Assembly (NCBI RefSeq): GCF_905175385.1
Contig: NZ_HG992749.1
Coordinates: 2,232,001 to 2,296,000, forward strand
Direction of reading: 5' to 3'
DNA length: 64,000 nt
Source of the DNA: Vibrio sp. B1FLJ16
Lineage (GTDB): Bacteria > Pseudomonadota > Gammaproteobacteria > Enterobacterales > Vibrionaceae
Shown here: piece by piece, positions 54,455-63,869 of the stretch
Layout: every line of letters starts with the position of its first letter
Position numbering within the stretch: position 1 is the stretch's first letter
Notes under the pieces: model-generated
What the model was told of the DNA's origin: nothing
Database searches by the model: none
Seen by the model: only the letters and a program-made list of their open reading frames with translations
Translations under genes and position numbers: made by a program

Positions 54455-57400
54455 TTACGCTTTAATATCATCTGCTTCTTGCACCGCTAAACGCGCACCT
54501 TGCAAAACCAACGCTGTCAGTAAACGGACTTCTGTGGCTAATTCATCGTTCCAGGCAGGCCAGATACGCGCGATATAAGCGTTATTTCCTTCGCCAGAGC
54601 TCATGTATCCATCATTGAATGTACTGGCCATTTTCTGCAAAGATTTCTCTTCGTCGTCAGCCCAGTGACCACGGTTGAAGCCCGCCTCAACACAAGCCAG
54701 AGCGGTTTTCGGGAAATAAGGCAGAGGTTTGGTCATGCCTTCGAAGTACAGGCGCACTAATTCCGTGAGCAGTAGCTTAGCGTGCTGCGCATCTGCGATT
54801 TCCGGGTAGACTAAATGCACCGCGCCTTCTTTACGATCGTAGCCAATGATATGAGTCTTCTTGGCATGGCCTGATGCCGACATGGCAAGATGATCTATCC
54901 ATGCCGCAAGGTAATCTTGAGCACGGACTCTGCCGCTTCGGTAGCGAATCAAACCTGACTGGAAACACTGAGTCAGCCAGCCCGTCAGACGTACTTTTTT
55001 CTCTTCGCTTTCACTTCCTTTATGTAAAGAGTCAAAGTCAAATAAGGAATCGAAAGTCAGATCGATTTCTAAGTCGTCTTGCGGTGCGCCGGATAAAAAC
55101 GCCAGTTTGTCTACCAACTCTTCAGCCTGAACCCGGTTGGTTTCAAACTCGATATCACCGAACGCTCCAACTGGCAGTTTGCCCTGGGCACGTTGTTGAT
55201 TCATAAAGAGCTTCAGTACCTCTGTTTTCGACTCTGGCTGCGTCAATGTCGTTTCAAGCAAGGTTTCTAAAAGCTCATCACGCATCTGATAGCTTTCCAG
55301 CCCACCCAGAACGAATGGTTCATCATCTTCCATTACTGGCAAAGGTGGCTCAAAGGTCACTTTCAAACGGCGATTGAAAAAGTACTGTACCGGTAATCGC
55401 CAGAAACGTTGCAGCTCAACCAAATCAAGCTCGAGTGGGAATGTTGCTCCCAGCAGATAATCGTCCAGTGCTCGATTAAAATCACCACGGACATGACCTT
55501 GAGATTGACTCGTTTGGGTTAAGGCTGCCGGAATCCACTCCTTTGCGTAGCTGGAGTGTATGCCCTGGAACGCACTTGGGCTGAACGGCACCATAGCGTG
55601 AGCATTTACTAACGCTTTTAATAAATTGTCGCCAGACTCATCCACTGGTAACGCTTGTTCGCCGCTCAAACAATAGTTCTGATGGCAGTATTCCATCAGC
55701 TCAGAAACCAGCACCGACGGTACGCGCTCCGTGTTGTCCTGAATCGAACGACCGACATAACTGATGTAAAGGGTTTGCTGTGCCGACAACATCGCTTCGA
55801 GGAACAGGTAACGGTCATCGTCCCGGCGAGAGCGGTCACCCGGTTTGGTTCTGCCTGTCATCAGGTCAAAGCCCTCCGGCGGCATAGAGCGCGGGTAGAC
55901 GCCATCATTCATTCCAAGCAGACATACGGTTCTAAATGGAATCGAGCGCATTGGCATCAAAGTACAGAAGTTGACTTGCCCAGCAAGGAAGCGCTGACTA
56001 ACTCTGGTACCAGAGAGCTTATCCTGCAAATATTGACGGATGATTGCAGGTGATAGAGCTTCTTCAAACGCTGCATCAGAGAGCTGCTCTTTAAGTTGAC
56101 TCAGCGTGTCACGAATGGACTTGAGCGCCATTTCGCCTTCCAGCTCCACCGAGAAGAAGTCATCCACCAGCGAAACTAATGTTTCCCGCCAGCTATCGAC
56201 GGTCTGAACATGAGAAAGCTTGCTGCGATAAGTGCTGATTTGCTGAATAAAATGCGCCAGTTTACCGGCGAGTTCTGCGCCCATACCCTGCACTTCATTG
56301 TACGGCGACAAACTGCCCTGCCCGGTTTCAAACAAGCCCGCAGATTCTGGCATCGCATAACCCAGCAGCATGCGCTGAATACCGAACTGCCAGGTATTCT
56401 GACGGGTTTCCGGCAGTTCAAACTCACTTCCGGTCGTGGCATCCAGCCCCCAGCGAATACCCGAATCTTCTACCCACTGTTTGCCTTGTAAGAAGTCGTC
56501 TTCACTGAGTTCGAAACGGTTTAATATCGCCGGAGTTTCCAGCAGTTCGAGTAGTTCTGAAGCCAAACAGCGCGTATTCGGTAAGTTCACCAACTGCATG
56601 AACGCCGCAAGAATTGGGCTTTCCTGATCAGCCGTCCTGTCTGAAATCGAATATGGAATAAAACGCTCACCCGGCGCGTTACCAAATACCGCCTGAATCG
56701 CTGGGCTGTACGCATTGATGTCCGCCACCATGACGATGATATCGCGTGGCTTTAAACTCGGATCGGCATCGAACATTGCCAGAAGCTGATCATGCAAAAC
56801 TTCGACTTCACGCATCGGGCTGTGACAGGAATGCAGGCTAAGTGATTTATCTCCCAGGCTAACCACTTTCTTGTGCTGGCTGTTTTCAATCTGCTGGTCG
56901 TCTTGATGCTCTTCCAGATTGAGAATATCCGCTTGCAGTTGATGGAGCAGACTGTCGCGCTCAACATCAACAAACGCCTCAATCTCATGGGATTCTAGTT
57001 GAGATAACAGATACATGTTATCGCGCCCGAGTTTGCCCATCGAAGCCAACAAACTGTTGCCCACAACATCAGTGTGCAGTTCATCGATCACATTGTCTTC
57101 CAGTGAGCCTTTTAGTTGCTCGGATTCGCCTTGCACTTCAGAGTGATCATCCTGCCACACAACATGCTGCCTGTGCCTTGCTGCCAAACGAGCCAGATAT
57201 TTGCGATCACGAACCTCACCCCAGTAGTAACGACAGGGGTTAGTGAACATCAAATGCACATCAATGTGCTCGCCAATCGCTTTTAGTGCATCCATATATC
57301 GTGGTGGTAGCGAAGAAATACCAAATACAAACAGACGCTCGGGCAAATTATCAAAGTTGCCGGAAAAGTTATCTAATGTTTCGATAAAGTGTTCATAAAG

Positions 57401-57964
57401 GTTGGCACGGTGATAAGGAGATTGTCCTAATGATACCGTGTGATCATACAACGCTTGCCACAAAATTGGCTGCCACGGATGCTCATCTTCCAGATCAGGT
57501 ACATTCTGCCCTGCCTCCCAACTTGCGATCCATTCCGGACGGTACACCAGGTAGCCATCGAATATATCAGCAATTTTCTCCGCCAATTGGTAGAGCTTGG
57601 AGTTATCACTGTCGTCTTTGAGGTATTGCGCCAGCGGAGCAAATGCTTCCTGATTCAGAAGCCCAGGTAACAGGTGCATCAGCTTCCATGTCATCGCTTC
57701 TTTGTTGAAGGCGCTGCGCTTCGGTACATCAGGCAATACCTGTGTGAACATCTCCCAAATGAAAGTCGCCGGGAGCGGAAAATCGAGGTTAGCCGCCACA
57801 CCAAACTCTTTGGCTAATTCCATCTTCAGCCACTGAGACATGCCCGGGCTTTGCACCAGTATCTGTTCTTTTTCGAACGGGTTTTCCAGCGGACTGATTC
57901 TAATCAGTTCAACAAGAAGGGATTTGAGGACATCAACTTGATTGGAGTGATAAACAGTAAACAA
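54455..57964 (-). CDS. recC: Exonuclease V (RecBCD) gamma subunit RecC
   Basis: The 1169-residue Chi-recognising subunit. N-terminal FTVYHSNQVDVLKSLLVELI and NPFEKEQILVQSPGMSQWL, with the RecC conserved blocks PFRTVCLLGMNDGVYPRSMPPEGFDLM and FWRLPVQYFFNRRLKV. Its helicase motifs are degenerate, as in all RecC. It begins the recC-recB-recD set on the minus strand, with a 326-base gap to recB. Confidence 0.96.
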   Translation of the reverse strand: MFTVYHSNQVDVLKSLLVELIRISPLENPFEKEQILVQSPGMSQWLKMELAKEFGVAANLDFPLPATFIWEMFTQVLPDVPKRSAFNKEAMTWKLMHLLPGLLNQEAFAPLAQYLKDDSDNSKLYQLAEKIADIFDGYLVYRPEWIASWEAGQNVPDLEDEHPWQPILWQALYDHTVSLGQSPYHRANLYEHFIETLDNFSGNFDNLPERLFVFGISSLPPRYMDALKAIGEHIDVHLMFTNPCRYYWGEVRDRKYLARLAARHRQHVVWQDDHSEVQGESEQLKGSLEDNVIDELHTDVVGNSLLASMGKLGRDNMYLLSQLESHEIEAFVDVERDSLLHQLQADILNLEEHQDDQQIENSQHKKVVSLGDKSLSLHSCHSPMREVEVLHDQLLAMFDADPSLKPRDIIVMVADINAYSPAIQAVFGNAPGERFIPYSISDRTADQESPILAAFMQLVNLPNTRCLASELLELLETPAILNRFELSEDDFLQGKQWVEDSGIRWGLDATTGSEFELPETRQNTWQFGIQRMLLGYAMPESAGLFETGQGSLSPYNEVQGMGAELAGKLAHFIQQISTYRSKLSHVQTVDSWRETLVSLVDDFFSVELEGEMALKSIRDTLSQLKEQLSDAAFEEALSPAIIRQYLQDKLSGTRVSQRFLAGQVNFCTLMPMRSIPFRTVCLLGMNDGVYPRSMPPEGFDLMTGRTKPGDRSRRDDDRYLFLEAMLSAQQTLYISYVGRSIQDNTERVPSVLVSELMEYCHQNYCLSGEQALPVDESGDNLLKALVNAHAMVPFSPSAFQGIHSSYAKEWIPAALTQTSQSQGHVRGDFNRALDDYLLGATFPLELDLVELQRFWRLPVQYFFNRRLKVTFEPPLPVMEDDEPFVLGGLESYQMRDELLETLLETTLTQPESKTEVLKLFMNQQRAQGKLPVGAFGDIEFETNRVQAEELVDKLAFLSGAPQDDLEIDLTFDSLFDFDSLHKGSESEEKKVRLTGWLTQCFQSGLIRYRSGRVRAQDYLAAWIDHLAMSASGHAKKTHIIGYDRKEGAVHLVYPEIADAQHAKLLLTELVRLYFEGMTKPLPYFPKTALACVEAGFNRGHWADDEEKSLQKMASTFNDGYMSSGEGNNAYIARIWPAWNDELATEVRLLTALVLQGARLAVQEADDIKA

Positions 57965-58289
57965 TTTGGGAATACCGGGAGCCGATTGAAACTTTAGCTA
58001 GCTTAGCACAGCCCGATTTAAACCCGCACTCTTCTCGCGCCCATAAATAACAAAAGGTTAGATATCACTCAAAATACAAGATCAGCATGTGCAGGAAAGC
58101 ACATTCGTAAAGCGGAAACCACATACCGGCTGGACGAACAGAATAATTACAACAACAATTACTACGATGTTAAACACTTGTTAATTCAAACTTTAAAAGA
58201 CTCAGATATAACCTTGCCGTGCGCTATGTAAATCCGTCGTTGATATAACAAAACTCAGCAGACACTGGATAAGAAAGTAAGGAATTGAA
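57965..58289. other. Intergenic region between recC and the MscS-type gene
   Basis: 325 AT-rich bases holding the divergent promoters of recC and the channel gene. I see no reading frame, repeat or clear operator, only the ribosome-binding AAGGA of the channel gene at the right end. Confidence 0.5.
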
Positions 58290-59600
58290 ATGGATTATAT
58301 TACTGATTACTACCACTCTTTTCTTAACTCCCTCTCCAGTACCGATACATACAGCCAGATTGGCATTATCTTGTGTATATACTTATTGGCTTTTATTCTC
58401 GCCAACCGCGTCTACAAGTATGTACCCATCCTCAGGGAACCTCCTTCACCAGCCAGTAGTTATCCCATTCGAAATTTGATCTTTCGGTGTGGGAAACTGT
58501 TATTTCCGATACTCGCAATAGTGCTGCTGAGAATTTCATTAGAGTTTAGTCAGCTTTACATTGAAGACGGATGGGTAATGAAAGTCGCTTTCGCGATTGC
58601 GATTTTGCTACTTTTTAACTCTTTCATCGGCCTGCTTATCACTAACCCCTTGGTTGCAAGAGCTTTTCGCTGGATAGGCATGCCGATTATTGTTTTTTAC
58701 GGCATAGGCATACTCGACGACATCATCGCTGTGCTTGAGTCAATGTCGATTGACCTTGGCAATATACATATCTCAGCCTATGGCTTAGCGAGAACATTAA
58801 TTTTTGGTTCGCTGCTTTTCTGGCTCGGACGCGTTTCCAACGCAACGGGTCAAACCATCATCCGTAAACAAAAGTCGCTCGACTTCCGTACCCGTGAAAT
58901 CGTCGCCAAAGTCTTTGAGGTCGCGCTTTTCTTCACTGTTGTCCTACTGATTCTGCAGCTTATGGGTATCAACCTGACTGCGTTAGCTGTATTTGGTGGT
59001 GCGGTCGGTGTCGGTTTGGGTTTTGGCCTGCAAGCCATCGCCTCTAATTTCATCTCGGGGATAATTATTATTTTCGACCGTTCGATTTCAGTCGGTGATT
59101 ACATAGAGCTTGAAGATGGCCGGACCGGAGTAGTCACTGAGCTGAACATGCGCTCAACAACTTTAGAAACCTATGATGGTAAAGACATCGTAGTTCCTAA
59201 CGAGAAATTCATTTCCAGCTCATTTACCAACTGGACACATAAAAATACCAAACAGCGTTATCGCGTTGATTTCTCCGTCGCGTACAAAACAGATGTTCGC
59301 AGTATGGTTGAGTTAATCAAAGACGCAGTAGCAGCCCATCCGCAGGTTTTAAGCGGAGATCAGGTTCCATTTGAAGAGCGGCCGGATTGTGAAATCGACA
59401 GCTTTGGAGACTCCGGGATCAATATGTTTGTCGAATTCTGGATGGAAGGGATCGATGACGGACGTAATCGTGTCGGAGGAGATTTACTACTGATCATCCT
59501 CGAAACGCTGCAGGACAATGGCATCGAAATCCCATTCCCACAACGAGAGATACGAGTGCTATCCACAGGGGATGCAGAGGAGCTTCAGGATAAGCTCTGA
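58290..59600 (+). CDS. MscS-family mechanosensitive channel
   Basis: A 436-residue inner-membrane channel that probably opens when the membrane is stretched, releasing solutes. About five to six membrane segments; the pore-lining helix is VFGGAVGVGLGFGLQAIASNFISGIIIIFDRSISVGDYIEL (about residues 231-271), a Gly/Ala-rich run typical of MscS. The soluble C-terminal domain holds NMRSTTLETYDGKDIVVPNEKFIS. Longer than MscS itself. AAGGA lies 6-10 bases before the ATG. A hairpin follows the stop. Confidence 0.92.
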   Translation: MDYITDYYHSFLNSLSSTDTYSQIGIILCIYLLAFILANRVYKYVPILREPPSPASSYPIRNLIFRCGKLLFPILAIVLLRISLEFSQLYIEDGWVMKVAFAIAILLLFNSFIGLLITNPLVARAFRWIGMPIIVFYGIGILDDIIAVLESMSIDLGNIHISAYGLARTLIFGSLLFWLGRVSNATGQTIIRKQKSLDFRTREIVAKVFEVALFFTVVLLILQLMGINLTALAVFGGAVGVGLGFGLQAIASNFISGIIIIFDRSISVGDYIELEDGRTGVVTELNMRSTTLETYDGKDIVVPNEKFISSSFTNWTHKNTKQRYRVDFSVAYKTDVRSMVELIKDAVAAHPQVLSGDQVPFEERPDCEIDSFGDSGINMFVEFWMEGIDDGRNRVGGDLLLIILETLQDNGIEIPFPQREIRVLSTGDAEELQDKL

Positions 59601-59630
59601 GAACCCCAGTTCCCGTCACCTAAAAGCAGA

Positions 59631-59658
59631 AGCCTCTTGATGTTTGTTCAAGAGGCTT
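59631..59658. terminator. Hairpin between MscS-type gene and TDT transporter
   Basis: 10-bp stem AGCCTCTTGA/TCAAGAGGCT with a 7-base loop between convergent genes; no long T-run, so termination may be weak. Confidence 0.55.
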
Positions 59659-59685
59659 GCGATCTGATGTGAGTCAGCGTTTTAA

Positions 59686-60660
59686 TCAAGCATGCTGTGC
59701 CGACATGAAACGTGGCTTAATCAATAAATGGCTGATGTACTGCCATGCGACATACGCGACAACAAGCGTTGCCACGATAAGCTCTACACCCGCTAACGAT
59801 CTCACCTGTTGAACATAATGCACAGCTAAACCTTGCATCTCCATCCAATGAGTCATTTTGAACAATGCTGTTGCTCCAATCACCATAGGGAAGGTAAACG
59901 CGGCATAACCGGGACTAAACGGCAGCCTTAACAGTTTAAAGAATGCCAAGTAGATGATGGCCGTCATCAGCACCGCGATACCAAACAACAAAGCAATAAT
60001 CAGCGGTGATGGTGTGGCAACAACCGTTAGGTAGCCAGCCAATGATAAGCTGGCAGGTGCAGCCAGGATCGCCATCGTTGGTTTCGCGGCATCCGGAACT
60101 TCCTGAGTGAACATAAAACGGTAAATCATTACCGGCAGCATCACAGCGTAAGCCAGCATCCCGAATGCTAAAGCTCCGTGTGCTACTGGCACTAATAAAG
60201 GATTACCCGAGAAAGAGACATCCGCAACGATAATGCCTACAGGTGGTACAAACCAACTCGGTACCATGTGGTGGAGCTCAAACTCTTTGGCCCGGTGATA
60301 AACAAAGCTGGCTAAAAATGCGATATGCAGAGCTATCGCGAACAGCCAGAGTATGTCTCCTGAGACTGGGGAAACTTGGCCCAGCGAGTTAGAGACCACC
60401 ATCGTTCCCATTGCAAAAGTCGGCACCACGCTCCCCACCACTGGGTGCGCAAGATCCTGTTTTAATAAGTGATGATTTAGCAGGAACTTAATCGCCAGAA
60501 TGGTAAGCAACAAACTGGCAATACCTGCGCTCATCCACTGTCCATAGCCATGTAATTCTGCGAAGTTTTCCCAGCACCAACCCAAACTTGCAATACCAAG
60601 TGCTAACCCTGCCATCGGCGTTGGCGCAGCCAAGAGTTTTGCTTTCGTTTTTTGCATCAT
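59686..60660 (-). CDS. TDT (SLAC1/TehA/Mae1) family transporter
   Basis: A 324-residue inner-membrane protein with about ten hydrophobic segments. PTPMAGLALGIASLGWCWEN at the start, and paired helices of the Tellurite-resistance/Dicarboxylate Transporter family, related to TehA, SLAC1 anion channels and the Ssu1 sulphite exporter. Substrate is not certain. It is divergent from a YeiE-like LysR regulator; because YeiE of enteric bacteria senses sulphite, sulphite efflux is a plausible role (inference). ATG 60660 or 60657, both after GAGG; the GTG at 60663 is less likely. Confidence 0.88.
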   Translation of the reverse strand: MMQKTKAKLLAAPTPMAGLALGIASLGWCWENFAELHGYGQWMSAGIASLLLTILAIKFLLNHHLLKQDLAHPVVGSVVPTFAMGTMVVSNSLGQVSPVSGDILWLFAIALHIAFLASFVYHRAKEFELHHMVPSWFVPPVGIIVADVSFSGNPLLVPVAHGALAFGMLAYAVMLPVMIYRFMFTQEVPDAAKPTMAILAAPASLSLAGYLTVVATPSPLIIALLFGIAVLMTAIIYLAFFKLLRLPFSPGYAAFTFPMVIGATALFKMTHWMEMQGLAVHYVQQVRSLAGVELIVATLVVAYVAWQYISHLLIKPRFMSAQHA

Positions 60661-60740
60661 CACAACCTCTATCAGAGCTACTAGGGACTGTTGACCCTAA
60701 CAATGTTGCAGATTCTACGCTTGCACTTCGTTTCAATATA

Positions 60741-60754
60741 TCTAATTATTTAGA
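60741..60754. promoter_or_regulatory. Inverted repeat TCTAA-N4-TTAGA in the divergent promoter region
   Basis: TCTAATTATTTAGA is a perfect 5-bp inverted repeat about 32 bases before the LysR gene start and 80 before the TDT gene start, a position fit for a LysR-type regulator site. AT-rich inverted repeats are common, so this is only a candidate. Confidence 0.4.
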
Positions 60755-60785
60755 ACACACGTTCAGATTAACTAAACATTGATCC

Positions 60786-61700
60786 ATGGCAAGCCACATC
60801 TCTCTCAAACAACTCAAGGTGTTTACCACCATCACTCAGCACAACACGCTGACTGCTGCCTCAGAAAGCCTTTATCTTTCCAAAGCTGCGGTCAGCATGG
60901 CGCTGTCTGAGCTGGAAAAGCAGATTGGTCATCATCTGTTTGATCGAGTCAACAACCGTCTGATTCTCAATCAGGAAGGGAAAAAGTTGCTGCCTTTAGC
61001 GGACGAGCTGCTAAACCGTGCCAAAGATATTGAGAGCATTTTTGAGGGCGACCACGCTTTGTCCGGTCAGTTACGTATCGGTGCCAGCGATACTATCGGC
61101 AATCAGGTTGCGCCTTATCTTCTGAGCGCATTTCGTCAGCACACCAACCACCGCTCTCAAAGCCTGTTTATTTCCAACTCGGCACAGATCTGTGACAAGC
61201 TGACTGCTTATGAACTGGATATCGCTCTTATCGAGGGGAAAACACTTCACCCTGAACTGCAATCGTCACAATTCAGTGAAGATGAGATGTGTGTGATCTG
61301 CGCACCAGATTATCCCGCGGCACACGAAGGTATGATGAATCTAGCCGAACTGGAAAATAGCGAGTGGATATTGCGCGAGGCAGGCTCAGGCTCTCGGGAG
61401 TTCTTTTTGCGCGTAATTGCTCCGCGTATAGAGCAGTGGCATGAGGCTTTTCAGCTCAATACCACCGAAGCTCTTATTAACTCCGTCTCCGCAGGTTTAG
61501 GGCTGGGCTGTTTGTCGCGTTTATCCGCCGACCCAGCTATTCGTGAAGGGCGCGTAAAGGTGCTGGAAATGCCGCTGGATATGAAGCGACGATTCTGGCT
61601 GCTGGTACACAAGGAAAAATACCAAAGCCCGCTCCTGAAAACCTTTATTGAATTTTGTCAGAATTGGGAATACACATATAGCTCAAACACTGGCCACTAA
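60786..61700 (+). CDS. LysR-family transcriptional regulator, YeiE-like
   Basis: A 304-residue LysR regulator. The helix-turn-helix at residues 20-40 (TLTAASESLYLSKAAVSMALSELE) and effector domain (DTIGNQVAPYLL, ILREAGSGSREFF) resemble YeiE in E. coli/Salmonella, including the AGSGSRE loop thought to hold an anionic ligand in this family. It is divergent from the TDT exporter gene, a common regulator-target layout. A ligand of sulphite is an inference from the family. Confidence 0.88.
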   Translation: MASHISLKQLKVFTTITQHNTLTAASESLYLSKAAVSMALSELEKQIGHHLFDRVNNRLILNQEGKKLLPLADELLNRAKDIESIFEGDHALSGQLRIGASDTIGNQVAPYLLSAFRQHTNHRSQSLFISNSAQICDKLTAYELDIALIEGKTLHPELQSSQFSEDEMCVICAPDYPAAHEGMMNLAELENSEWILREAGSGSREFFLRVIAPRIEQWHEAFQLNTTEALINSVSAGLGLGCLSRLSADPAIREGRVKVLEMPLDMKRRFWLLVHKEKYQSPLLKTFIEFCQNWEYTYSSNTGH

Positions 61701-61751
61701 GTCCCACCAGCATCTCATTATTAAATCACTCACTAGACTTAGCTGGTTAAA

Positions 61752-61771
61752 AACTGTATAAACAGCCAGTA
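61752..61771. promoter_or_regulatory. LexA (SOS) box of yebG
   Basis: AACTGTATAAACAGCCAGTA fits CTGT-N8-CAG with one mismatch in the second half (CCAG for ACAG), 28 bases before yebG, which is LexA controlled in E. coli. Confidence 0.78.
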
Positions 61772-61798
61772 TCAATTCACCAAGTTAGGGGACCAACC

Positions 61799-62083
61799 AT
61801 GGCTGTAATAGTCAAGTACGTGGTAGAACGCAACGGAGAAGAGAAAATGACTTTTACCTCTAAAGCGGAAGCTGACGCATATGACAAAATGCTGGACATG
61901 GCAGATGAACTATTCACTCTGCTAGGTAAAAGTGAACTTCTGGAAGACGAAGGTAAGCAAGAAGATCTTGCAATGTTCCTTGCGCAAAACAAAGAAGAGC
62001 TCCTTTACGCGATCGGTGCAAAACGTAAACCTGCACCAAAGAAAGCAAAGAAGCTTGAAGCAGTTGAAGAAGAAGCTGCATAA
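61799..62083 (+). CDS. yebG: SOS-inducible YebG family protein
   Basis: A 94-residue protein of the YebG family, function unknown. N-terminal MAVIVKYVVERNGEEKMTFTSKAEADAYDKMLDMAD is the family signature, followed by a Lys/Ala-rich tail (KPAPKKAKK) that may bind DNA. AGGGG lies 6 bases before the ATG. Expression is probably induced by DNA damage through the LexA box upstream. Confidence 0.95.
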   Translation: MAVIVKYVVERNGEEKMTFTSKAEADAYDKMLDMADELFTLLGKSELLEDEGKQEDLAMFLAQNKEELLYAIGAKRKPAPKKAKKLEAVEEEAA

Positions 62084-62101
62084 ATTGCTTATAAGCATCA
62101 G

Positions 62102-62130
62102 AAAAAACGCCGCTGTTTGCGGCGTTTTTT
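62102..62130 (+). terminator. Terminator after yebG
   Basis: Perfect stem AAAAAACGCCGC/GCGGCGTTTTTT with loop TGTTT, followed by T. Confidence 0.92.
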
Positions 62131-62300
62131 TATGGATTCAATTTGAGTTCTCTGAGCTCTGGAGGCTTCCCACGCCTCACAGCCAGCATTTCCAATCAGA
62201 CAGACATATCTCTTAAAAGACAAAAGGTATCCATCTACGGACTTTATCCCCTTACCCTCTTTAAACTGCCCGATAGTCTCTTTATGATGACTATCAACTT

Positions 62301-62461
62301 ATACCAATCACAGTAAGTAAGTGTTCAGAAATAGCGTAGGAAAAATGCTTGAGAACAAGGCAGAATTTTTGATAAGTAGTTATTCTACAATCAAAAATTG
62401 TAACGCAGTTATCGAGTATTTTAACAAGCTAGAATGAGCAGTTATTTACTACGATTGGTAT
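62301..62461. repeat. MITE-like palindromic repeat (about 161 bp)
   Basis: Terminal inverted repeats ATACCAATC and GATTGGTAT (perfect over 9 bp) enclose a nested inverted repeat (AATTTTTGAT/ATCAAAAATT) near the middle. It encodes nothing. The AGTAAGTAAGTG segment near the left end recalls ERIC-type elements of enteric bacteria and Vibrio. It lies in the gap between yebG and dapD, most of which (about 450 bases) holds no gene. Confidence 0.6.
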
Positions 62462-62534
62462 TGATACCACTTTACAGAAAATAACGTCTTGTCAGTGAAC
62501 AGACGAGACCAGACTCAATAGACGGAGATCAACT

Positions 62535-63566
62535 ATGGCTTTCTTTTCTCTAGCCTTTGGTACGGCAACTAAAAACCGCGACGGCAAAATCATCGAAGCG
62601 TTTTTCCCAAACCCAGTTCTTAACCCAAGCGACGAGCTGGTAAACGCACTAGCTTCAGTAGCAGGTTACGAGCAAGGCAACCAAGCTATCGAGATCTCTG
62701 CAGCACAAAGCGCAGATCTGGCGACTGCTTTCGAAGCTAACGGCGACGCTGCTAACGCATCATTTGCCGCTAAGGCAGCTGAATCAGCGCAACCTCTAGT
62801 ACTGGTTATCCTAGCAACTGACGAGCAGCCACAATCTGTTGCTGAAGGTTTCCTGAAGCTACAACTTATCTCTAACCGTCTTGTTAAGCCACACGGTACA
62901 GTACTAGACGGCATCTTTGGTCTGCTGCACAACATCGCATGGACAAACGAAGGTCCAATCGACCTGCCTGAACTCGCTGAGCGTCAAATCGAAGCGCGTC
63001 TTGCTGGCCGTACACTAAGCGTCGATTGTGTAGACAAGTTCCCTAAAATGGTCGACTACGTGGTTCCAACTGGTATTCGTATCGCTGATACCTCTCGTGT
63101 ACGTCTTGGTGCACATGTGGGTGAAGGCACAACGGTTATGCACGAAGGTTTCATCAACTTCAACGCTGGTACTACAGGTGTGAGCATGGTTGAAGGTCGT
63201 ATCTCTGCAGGTGTTGTGGTAGACAACGGTTCTGACATCGGTGGTGGTGCATCTATCATGGGTACGCTATCAGGCGGCGGTACTGTGGTTGTGTCTATCG
63301 GTGAGAACTCACTACTGGGCGCGAACGCTGGTCTTGGCTTCCCGCTAGGTGACCGTTGTACTCTTGAATCTGGTCTGTACGTTACAGCAGGTACTAAAGT
63401 TCGCATGCTGGATAGAGAAGGTAACGAAGTAGAAATCGTTAAAGCTCGCGACCTTGCTGGCGTATCTGACCTGCTATTCCGTCGCAACTCTCAAACTGGC
63501 CAGGTTGAGTGTCTTGCCAACAAGAGCGCGGTTGAACTGAACAGCGAACTGCACTCTAACAACTAA
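62535..63566 (+). CDS. dapD: Tetrahydrodipicolinate N-succinyltransferase DapD (long form)
   Basis: Succinylates tetrahydrodipicolinate in lysine and meso-diaminopimelate synthesis. 343 residues, larger than the 274-residue E. coli form, with an N-terminal extension typical of Vibrio and actinobacterial-type DapD. The C-terminal left-handed beta-helix has repeated hexapeptides (RIADTSRVRLGAHVGEGTTVMHEGFINFNAGTTGVSMVEGRI). CGGAG precedes the ATG. The gap upstream contains the repeat listed above. Confidence 0.95.
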   Translation: MAFFSLAFGTATKNRDGKIIEAFFPNPVLNPSDELVNALASVAGYEQGNQAIEISAAQSADLATAFEANGDAANASFAAKAAESAQPLVLVILATDEQPQSVAEGFLKLQLISNRLVKPHGTVLDGIFGLLHNIAWTNEGPIDLPELAERQIEARLAGRTLSVDCVDKFPKMVDYVVPTGIRIADTSRVRLGAHVGEGTTVMHEGFINFNAGTTGVSMVEGRISAGVVVDNGSDIGGGASIMGTLSGGGTVVVSIGENSLLGANAGLGFPLGDRCTLESGLYVTAGTKVRMLDREGNEVEIVKARDLAGVSDLLFRRNSQTGQVECLANKSAVELNSELHSNN

Positions 63567-63603
63567 GTTGTTTTGATAACGGTCTGTTGACCTGTACTTT
63601 AAT

Positions 63604-63640
63604 AAATCCCCCGACAGGAAACTGCCGGGGGATTTTTGTT
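63604..63640 (+). terminator. Terminator after dapD
   Basis: Stem AATCCCCCG-CAG/CTG-CCGGGGGATT followed by TTTTGTTT. Confidence 0.88.
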
Positions 63641-63651
63641 TCTGCTTGTAT

Positions 63652-63702
63652 ACCCAAAGAAGGGTGATGAAACTGGCAATTGTGACCATCATCCTTTGGG
63701 TT
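63652..63702. repeat. Imperfect inverted repeat between dapD and glpK
   Basis: ACCCAAAG-AAGGGTGATG and CATCATCC-TTTGGGT form an imperfect hairpin around a 14-base centre, after the dapD terminator. It resembles the TATACCC-ended repeats found elsewhere in the window. Function unknown. Confidence 0.4.
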
Positions 63703-63869
63703 CACTAACAGACATGGTATTAAATTCTGATTAAGATTTTCCTTAAAATGTCGCTCTGCCTGATGCAGGACACTTTTGAATAAATCTCTCAATACGGATT
63801 AAATTTGCCCGGCAAAACTCTGTAACACCTAAAATATAAACAGAAAAACAGCAACAAAAGGACTCTGCG

